From Kineosporia aurantiaca JCM 3230 (GTDB lineage: Bacteria > Actinomycetota > Actinomycetes > Actinomycetales > Kineosporiaceae), in contig JODP01000012.1 of NCBI GenBank assembly GCA_000719025.1, positions 62,001-126,000 of the forward strand: a stretch of 64,000 nucleotides of DNA, written 5' to 3'. Positions 52,251 through 64,000 of the stretch are shown here, piece after piece. Within the stretch, counting starts at the first letter, position 1, and each line of letters begins with the position of its first letter. Below the pieces are notes generated by a model. It was not told the DNA's origin and ran no database searches. It was given only the letters and a program-made list of their open reading frames with translations. A program made the translations under genes and the position numbers.

Positions 52251-54407
52251 ACCGGTACTTCCTCGGCGTCCGTCGTTACCCGGGTTGCCCCGATCGACGC
52301 GGCCGATCCGATCGTCGTGGTCGGAATGGGCTGTCGCTACCCGGGCGGGGTCGACAGTCCTCAGGCGCTCTGGAAGCTGCTGGAGGACGGCGGCGACGCG
52401 GTCGGCGGCTTCCCGTCCGACCGGGGCTGGGATCTGGAGGAGCTGCGGGAGACCGCGGCCGCCACCCGCGAGGGCGGATTCATGAAGGGGGCCGCGGACT
52501 TCGACGCGCCATTCTTCCGGATCAGTCCGCGCGAGGCTCTGGCGATGGACCCGCAGCAGCGGCTTCTGTTGGAAACCTCCTGGGAGGCAATGGAGAACGC
52601 GGGCATCGACCCGCTGAACCTGCGCGGCTCGCTCACCGGTGTCTTCGCCGGCGCCGCGGCCTCCGGCTATGCCGCTCAGGGCGGGTTCGACGCGGAGACC
52701 GCCGGGCATCTGATCACCGGCAACGTCACGTCGGTGATCTCGGGCCGGGTCTCGTACACGCTCGGTCTGGAGGGCCCGGCCGTCACCGTCGACACCGCCT
52801 GCTCCTCGGCCCTGGTCGCGCTGCACCTGGCGGCCCAGGCGCTGCGGGGCGGCGAGTGTGACCTGGCTCTGGCCGGCGGTGTGATGGTGATTGCCGACCC
52901 GAGCGAGTTCGTCGGCTTCTCCCAGCAGGGCGCGCTCGCGGCCGACGGCCGGTCGAAGGCGTTCTCCGCTGACGCGGATGGCATGGGGTTGTCCGAGGGT
53001 GCGGGAATGATCCTGCTGGAGCGGCTTTCGGACGCCCGCCGTAAAGGGCATCCGGTGCTGGCAATGGTTGCGGGCAGCGCGATCAACCAGGACGGCGCTT
53101 CGAACGGGCTCTCGGCCCCGAACGGACCCTCACAGCAGAGAGTGATCCGGGCCGCGCTCGCCTCGGCGGGGCTGTCGACGAACGATGTGGACGCGGTCGA
53201 GGCGCACGGCACCGGCACCCGGCTGGGCGACCCGATCGAGGCGCAGGCACTGCTGGCCACCTACGGCCAGGACCGGCCCGACGGCCGGCCGCTCTGGCTG
53301 GGCGCCGTGAAGTCGAACATCGGTCATTCACAACAGGCTTCGGGTGCGGTCGGAATCATGAAGATGGTGCTGGCCCTCCAACACGGCAAGCTCCCGGCCA
53401 CCCTGCACGCGTCGAACCCCTCGCCCGAGGTGGACTGGAGCCAGGGGAACGTCCAGCTGCTGCAGGAGGCGGTGGACTGGAAGGCGAACGGACGCCCGCG
53501 GCGGGCCGGGGTGTCGGCGTTCGGGATCAGTGGGACGAACGCCCACGTCATCCTGGCCGAGGCTCCTGTGCTTGAGGAAGTTGCTGTCGCGGAAAGGACG
53601 CCGGTGGTCGCCGGCGCTTCGACGGCCTGGCTGGTGTCCGCACAGACCGCGGACGGACTACGCGAGCAGGCGGGCCGGCTGGTCGAGTCGGTGCACGGCA
53701 CGACGGAACCGGTGGACGTCGGCTGGTCGTTGGCCACCACCCGGTCGCTGTTCGAGCACCGGGCCGTGGTGACCGGTTCCAGCGCGCAGTTGCTCTCCGG
53801 GTTGGAGGCTCTGGCGGCCGGGCGGCCATCCCCGGTGGTGGTGAGCGGTTCGGCCGGGGCTACGGCTGAGCGGATTGTCTTTGTCTTCCCTGGTCAGGGG
53901 TCCCAGTGGGTCGGGATGGGGCGTGCGCTTCTTCGTGAGTCGCCGGTGTTCGCTGAGCGCATGAACGAGTGCGCGGTGGCTCTGTCGCCGTTCGTTGAAT
54001 GGAACCTGTTCGAGGAGCTTGAGGGTTCCTTGGAGCGGGTGGACGTTGTTCAGCCAGTTCTGTGGGCAGTTCACGTTTCGCTCGCAGCGGTGTGGGAGGC
54101 GGCCGGGGTTTCGCCGGATGCGGTGGTCGGGCACTCGCAGGGCGAGATTGCGGCTGCGGTGGTTTCGGGGGCTCTGTCGCTTGAGGACGGCGCTCGGGTG
54201 GTTGCGCTGCGGTCGAAGGCTTTGACGGCGTTGTCGGGTCGTGCTTCCCGTGGACTACGCCAGCCACGGCCCGCAGCACCGCGCAGTACTGGTACGACAG
54301 CCTCCGGGGCCGAGTGGAGTTCTCCCGGGCGATCGAGGTGCTGGCGCAGGACGGGTACAGCGCGTTCATCGAGTCCTCGGCCCACCCGGTGCTCACCGCC
54401 GGCGTGA
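49533..54407 (+). CDS. Gene D, part 3: AT11 end, KR11, ACP11, KS12, AT12 start
   Basis: Third reading-frame segment of gene D (1624 codons). PKS sequence starts at AEPVSVVEAR (49533), immediately after the break; the same frame is open further upstream but that translation is meaningless. It carries the AT11 loop insert, YASH, KR11, ACP11, KS12 and AT12 through GHSQGE (Ser 54135) to LSGR (54240). There the frame fails and runs to a stop at 54407. It is a fragment of the four-module gene. Confidence 0.88.
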   Translation, partial: AEPVSVVEARISGDNRLSPSLAPAHPGETRRAGSGVENAGGPDAARGVEAADGLTGALAAGGPTGALVVAAVNGPNATVVSGDPELLKILAEQVEADGGRARMLPVDYASHGPQVDELQAEILRLLNGITPQPARIPMVSTLTGEYLTGTELNAGYWYDSLRGRVEFSRAIEVLGRDHYGVFVESSAHPVLTTPITDTLDQALDGGGALAVSPVVVGTLRREEGGAARMLASLAEVHVRGVDVDWARIIPRTPIVELPTYAFQRLRYWPNPVPAPEAEVQQADSEFWDAVESGDLEGLAGKLAVAEHDLEPLLPALAGWRNRERDESLTAAWRYRISWVPMPDSAPVSLTGTWLIVAPESSVGSSLIEWVQTALTARGAQALVALLPAGLVDRASIAEIIRAESVGVAGVISLLAFAEEPLPNSPHVPTGTAALLGLAQALGDLAVNAPLWAVTQGAVGTDHAPTSPVQAQTWGIGRTIGVEHPDRWGGLIDLPETFDERAATLFASALSSRYEDQVAIRPGGVLARRLVRATPRKAKANSKKWAEGSVLITGAGGAIGPDLSAWLVEAGVSDLVLTTRRGPQTPGAATLAANLAEMGSAVSMIACDVTEKDSVRALLARIPNLSMVIHSAVAVELMAADVTGVDDLALALGAKVGGAQILDELTADLDLAAFVLFSSITATWGVGEHATYAAANAHLDALAENRRSRGLPATSIAWGVWGSGGRFDDGNDVDRPLSLVPERLCKQGLRLLEPERALSVLGQVLADDETVLSVADVDWERFSAVFNAVRSWPLLDGVPEARQAPSVQKTVSGETSALAERLRGVSAGQQERIVTDLVSTHAAAVLGFSSGDAVEAARAFRDMGFDSLTAVELRSRLNQATGLTLPTTVVFDYPSPVVLARQIITELTGTSSASVVTRVAPIDAADPIVVVGMGCRYPGGVDSPQALWKLLEDGGDAVGGFPSDRGWDLEELRETAAATREGGFMKGAADFDAPFFRISPREALAMDPQQRLLLETSWEAMENAGIDPLNLRGSLTGVFAGAAASGYAAQGGFDAETAGHLITGNVTSVISGRVSYTLGLEGPAVTVDTACSSALVALHLAAQALRGGECDLALAGGVMVIADPSEFVGFSQQGALAADGRSKAFSADADGMGLSEGAGMILLERLSDARRKGHPVLAMVAGSAINQDGASNGLSAPNGPSQQRVIRAALASAGLSTNDVDAVEAHGTGTRLGDPIEAQALLATYGQDRPDGRPLWLGAVKSNIGHSQQASGAVGIMKMVLALQHGKLPATLHASNPSPEVDWSQGNVQLLQEAVDWKANGRPRRAGVSAFGISGTNAHVILAEAPVLEEVAVAERTPVVAGASTAWLVSAQTADGLREQAGRLVESVHGTTEPVDVGWSLATTRSLFEHRAVVTGSSAQLLSGLEALAAGRPSPVVVSGSAGATAERIVFVFPGQGSQWVGMGRALLRESPVFAERMNECAVALSPFVEWNLFEELEGSLERVDVVQPVLWAVHVSLAAVWEAAGVSPDAVVGHSQGEIAAAVVSGALSLEDGARVVALRSKALTALSGRASRGLRQPRPAAPRSTGTTASGAEWSSPGRSRCWRRTGTARSSSPRPTRCSPPA
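49557..49738 (+). repeat. PGET-type long in-frame insert in the AT11 loop
   Basis: Between PVSVVEA and VVAAVNGP, about 60 residues are added (RISGDNRLSPSLAPAHPGET, then a Gly/Ala/Asp-rich stretch). The DNA starts atttctggggataacaggc and contains cgcccacccaggggagac, close to the KR7 repeat. A second copy with the same left part lies in AT13. Confidence 0.88.
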
Positions 54408-56370
54408 TCGACATTCTCGAGAACCTGGGCCGGGACGAGCCGACGGTCACCGGCACGCTGCGGCGCGACGACGGCGACGCCTCCCGCCTCCTGGCCTCGC
54501 TGGCGGCAGTCCACGTGCGCGGCATCGCGGTGGACTGGGCCTCGGTTCTGCCGGCCGGTGAGAAGGTGGCGCTGCCGACCTATGCGTTCCAGCGCCGCCG
54601 GTACTGGCCCGAGCCGGTCCCGCGCACCCACCGCCAGCGCAAGACGCTGGACACCAGCGACTGGCGTTACCGGATCACCTGGACCGCACTGCCCGAGCCA
54701 GCCTCGACCGAGCTCTTCGGGACCTGGCTGCTGGTCGTTCCGCCGGGCTTCGGGGCGATCGCGGAGTCCTGCACCCAGGCGCTGATGCAGCAGGGCGCTG
54801 AGGTGAGGGTTCTCGAGGCGCGGAACCAGGACGATCGGGTGGCGCTGGCCGCCCGACTGACTCAGGCGGTTGAGGAGCCGATCGCCGGGGTGCTGTCGTT
54901 GCTGGCCCTGGACGAAACCCCGATGGCCGGGTTCGGATCGGTGCCTCAGGGTCTGGCCGGGACGATGATCCTGGCCCAGGCCCTCGGTGATGCCGAGATC
55001 CCGGTCCCGCTGTGGGTGCTGACCACCGAGGCGGTCAGCACGGACGGCGGTGCGGTGACCAATCCACGGCAGGCCGAGACCTGGGCGTTCGCGCGGGTGA
55101 TCGGACTGGAGCACCCGGACCGCTGGGGTGGTCTGATCGACCTCCCCGCGCAGTGGGACGCGGCGACCGCAACCCGGCTCACGGCGTCCCTCAATTCGGT
55201 GGTTGTCGAAGGTGGCGAGGACCAGGTCGCGATCCGGGTCGAGGGGGTCTTCGGTCGGCGTCTGGTCCGCACCACTGGTTCAGGCAAGACCGATGAGCAG
55301 TGGACGCCCTCGGGCACCGTTCTCGTCACGGGTGGCACGGGTGGGGTGGGCGGGCACGTGTCGCGCTGGCTCACCGAGCGAGGCGCCCCTCGGATCGTGC
55401 TTTCGAGCCGGTCCGGACCGCGCGCTTCGGGAGCAGTGGCCATGGCGGCCGAACTCGCCGAGAAGGGTTCTGAAGCATCAGTTCTCGCTGCTGATGTCGG
55501 CGACCGGGTGCAAACCGCGGCGATGCTGGACTGGATCGCGGCGAGTGGCCCGGCGGTGAGCTCGGTGATGCACGCCGCAGGCGCCGGCCTGGCCGGTCCG
55601 GTAGACGGCATGGTCCCGGCCGAGCTGGAGGGCTCGCTGAACGCCAAGGCGCTTGGGGCGATGCACCTGGACGAGCTCACGCAGGATCTGGACGCTTTCG
55701 TGGTCTTCTCCTCCGGCGCGGCGGCCTGGGGCAGTGGTCAGCTGTCCGGTTACGCGGCGGCGAACGGTGCCCTCGACGTCCTGGTCGAGAACCGCCGGGC
55801 CCGCGGCGAAGCAGGGACGTCGGTGGCTTGGGGACTGTGGGGCGGCGGCGGGATGGGTGAGGGTCTGGCCGGTGATGTTCTGCAGCGCATGGGAATGCGC
55901 GAGATGGACCCGCGGGTCGCGGTCGGGGCGCTGGCCGAGGTGCTGGACGCCGACGAGGGCGTCCTGGCGATCGGCGACATCGACTGGGACCGTTTCGCGC
56001 CGGTCTTCACCGCCCAGCGGCCCAGCCCGCTGCTGGCCCTGATCGACGAGGCGCAGCGGGCCCTGGGAACGACCGAGGAGGAGGCGGCCTCGGGCTCGGC
56101 GCTGGCTGAGCGGCTGGCCGGGATGGACCGGGTCGGGCAGGACGAGTACCTGACCGAACTGGTGCGCACCGAGGCCGCAACGGTCCTCGGTCACTCCTCG
56201 GCCGAGGACGTCCCGCCGGACCGGCCGTTCAAGGACCTCGGGTTCGACTCGCTCACCGCGGTCGACCTGCGTACCCGGCTGAACGCGGCCACCGGCCTGA
56301 AACTGCCGGCGACGCTGGTCTTCGACTACCCGACCCCGGTCGTGCTGGCCGACTTCATCCGCTCCCGTGC
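52305..56370 (+). other. PKS module 12: KS-AT(YASH, disrupted twice)-KR(A-type)-ACP
   Basis: KS12 (Cys 52800) has FFRISPREA. AT12 (from about 53871) keeps GHSQGE (Ser 54135). The frame changes at about 54241, where the sequence jumps to LPVDYASHGPQ in the second frame. It changes again at about 54277, jumping to TAQYWYDSLRGRVEF in the third. KR12 (from 54662) has AWGSGQLSGY with Tyr 55751, A-type with residue 146 Leu. There is no dimerization element. ACP12 serine is at 56249, followed by the docking tail. Confidence 0.87.
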
Positions 56371-56614
56371 GGTGGACGAGAAGTCCGACTACGCAATGGC
56401 TCTGGCCGAACTGAAGAAGCTGGAAGCGGTGCTGAGCCGGGCCAGCTGGAACACCGACGAACGATCCGACCTCACTTCCCGCCTGGAGGCACTGGGCGGG
56501 AAGGTGCGCGGCGGCACGCAGCCCGCGGACATCGACCGAGAACTGGAGTCGGCGACCGACGACGAGATGTTCGACCTCGTCGAGGCCGAACTGCGCGACG
56601 TCGACTTCGACTGA
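54278..56614 (+). CDS. Gene D, part 4: AT12 end, KR12, ACP12, docking tail
   Basis: Last reading-frame segment of gene D (778 codons to the TGA at 56612-56614). Sense PKS sequence begins TAQYWYDSL at 54278; a GTG at 54314 is the first possible start codon but is internal to the AT. It contains KR12, ACP12 and a C-terminal docking region (about 56390-56611) with helices ALAELKKLEAVL and DDEMFDLVEAELRDVDFD, matching the N-terminal helix of gene E 46 bp downstream. Confidence 0.9.
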   Translation, partial: TAQYWYDSLRGRVEFSRAIEVLAQDGYSAFIESSAHPVLTAGVIDILENLGRDEPTVTGTLRRDDGDASRLLASLAAVHVRGIAVDWASVLPAGEKVALPTYAFQRRRYWPEPVPRTHRQRKTLDTSDWRYRITWTALPEPASTELFGTWLLVVPPGFGAIAESCTQALMQQGAEVRVLEARNQDDRVALAARLTQAVEEPIAGVLSLLALDETPMAGFGSVPQGLAGTMILAQALGDAEIPVPLWVLTTEAVSTDGGAVTNPRQAETWAFARVIGLEHPDRWGGLIDLPAQWDAATATRLTASLNSVVVEGGEDQVAIRVEGVFGRRLVRTTGSGKTDEQWTPSGTVLVTGGTGGVGGHVSRWLTERGAPRIVLSSRSGPRASGAVAMAAELAEKGSEASVLAADVGDRVQTAAMLDWIAASGPAVSSVMHAAGAGLAGPVDGMVPAELEGSLNAKALGAMHLDELTQDLDAFVVFSSGAAAWGSGQLSGYAAANGALDVLVENRRARGEAGTSVAWGLWGGGGMGEGLAGDVLQRMGMREMDPRVAVGALAEVLDADEGVLAIGDIDWDRFAPVFTAQRPSPLLALIDEAQRALGTTEEEAASGSALAERLAGMDRVGQDEYLTELVRTEAATVLGHSSAEDVPPDRPFKDLGFDSLTAVDLRTRLNAATGLKLPATLVFDYPTPVVLADFIRSRAVDEKSDYAMALAELKKLEAVLSRASWNTDERSDLTSRLEALGGKVRGGTQPADIDRELESATDDEMFDLVEAELRDVDFD

Positions 56615-56660
56615 TTTCCGCTGACTTCCGCTGATCTGAGACTTTGAGAGGCACAGGACG
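56615..56660 (+). promoter_or_regulatory. Gene D-gene E gap with 10-bp direct repeat and RBS
   Basis: ctgatttccg (starting in the stop codon, 56611) and ctgacttccg (56621) form a short tandem repeat. GAGAGG (56646-56651) and AGGA (56655-56658) are candidate ribosome binding sites before ATG 56661. No promoter or terminator is evident. Confidence 0.7.
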
Positions 56661-63482
<6,822 letters not shown>

Positions 63483-64000
63483 ACGGGCCCAACGCGACCG
63501 TGGTCTCTGGTGATGTGGTCGGCCTGGAAGCGTTGCTGGCCGCGGTCGAAGCGGACGGTGGCCGGGCGCGGATGCTGCCGGTCGACTACGCGAGCCACGG
63601 TCCGCAGGTGGACGAGCTGCAGGAGGAGATTGAGCGCCTGCTGGCCGGGATTGAGCCGCAGGCGGGGATGATTCCGCTGGTCTCGGCCATGACCGGGGCG
63701 TTCCTGGTCGGGCCGGAGATGGATGCCGGCTACTGGTACTCCAGCCTGCGGGCTCCGGTGGAGTTCGCTCGGGCTACGGAGACGCTGGGTCGGGCCGGGT
63801 ATCGGGTGTTCATCGAGACCTCGGCGCATCCGGTGCTGACGGCGCCGATCACCGAAACCCTGGAAGCGCTGAGCAGCGAGTCGCTGTCAGTCGTCACGGG
63901 CACGCTGCGCCGCGACGACGGTGGGGTGGAGCGGGCGCTGGCCTCGTTGGCTACGGCGCATGTGAACGGCGTCTTCGTGGACTGGACCGCGGTGCTCCCG

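Overview
The window is one strand of a giant modular type I polyketide synthase (PKS) locus from a high-GC actinomycete. The evidence is the GC-rich third codon positions, GTG/TTG starts, and back-to-back KS-AT-KR-ACP modules with actinobacterial class-1 docking helices. I cannot name the genus or the product from the sequence alone. Every real gene is on the + strand, and the gaps between genes are 24 to 53 bp, so this looks like one operon. The window starts inside one PKS gene and ends inside another.

Layout. Gene A (1-10560, 5' truncated): end of an AT plus an ACP, then modules 1 and 2. Gene B (10585-28740, 6051 aa): modules 3-6. Gene C (28775-38532): modules 7 and 8; module 7 has the only dehydratase. 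Gene D (38586-56614): modules 9-12. Gene E (56661 to the window end): module 13 and the start of module 14. Numbering is relative to this window. Genes A-D end in C-terminal docking segments and genes B-E start with N-terminal docking helices, consistent with assembly in the order A-B-C-D-E.

Chemistry predicted from motifs. Every complete module has a ketoreductase, there is one DH (module 7) and no ER. Acyltransferase signatures are FVAH (modules 1 and 3, extender unclear), HAFH/malonyl (2, 4, 6) and YASH/methylmalonyl (5 and 7-14). The enzyme should therefore build a densely hydroxylated chain ending in a run of eight methylmalonyl-type modules. KRs 9, 11 and 13 carry the A2-type Trp/His pair. 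They alternate with A1-like KRs, and modules 9-10, 11-12 and 13-14 look like a triplicated two-module unit.

Main anomalies. (1) The reading frame breaks inside five near-identical YASH ATs (modules 8, 10, 11, 12, 14), so genes C, D and E appear as two, four and two ORFs. Three breaks start at the same codon and remove the GHSQGE serine. The shift sizes fit simple deletions relative to intact sister modules, so repeat collapse during assembly is the leading explanation. (2) A Gly-rich, minisatellite-like linker of about 245 residues lies between KS2 and AT2. (3) Short repeat elements are inserted in frame in one AT surface loop and in KR linkers, including a palindromic element (three copies) and a PGET-coding element (four copies).
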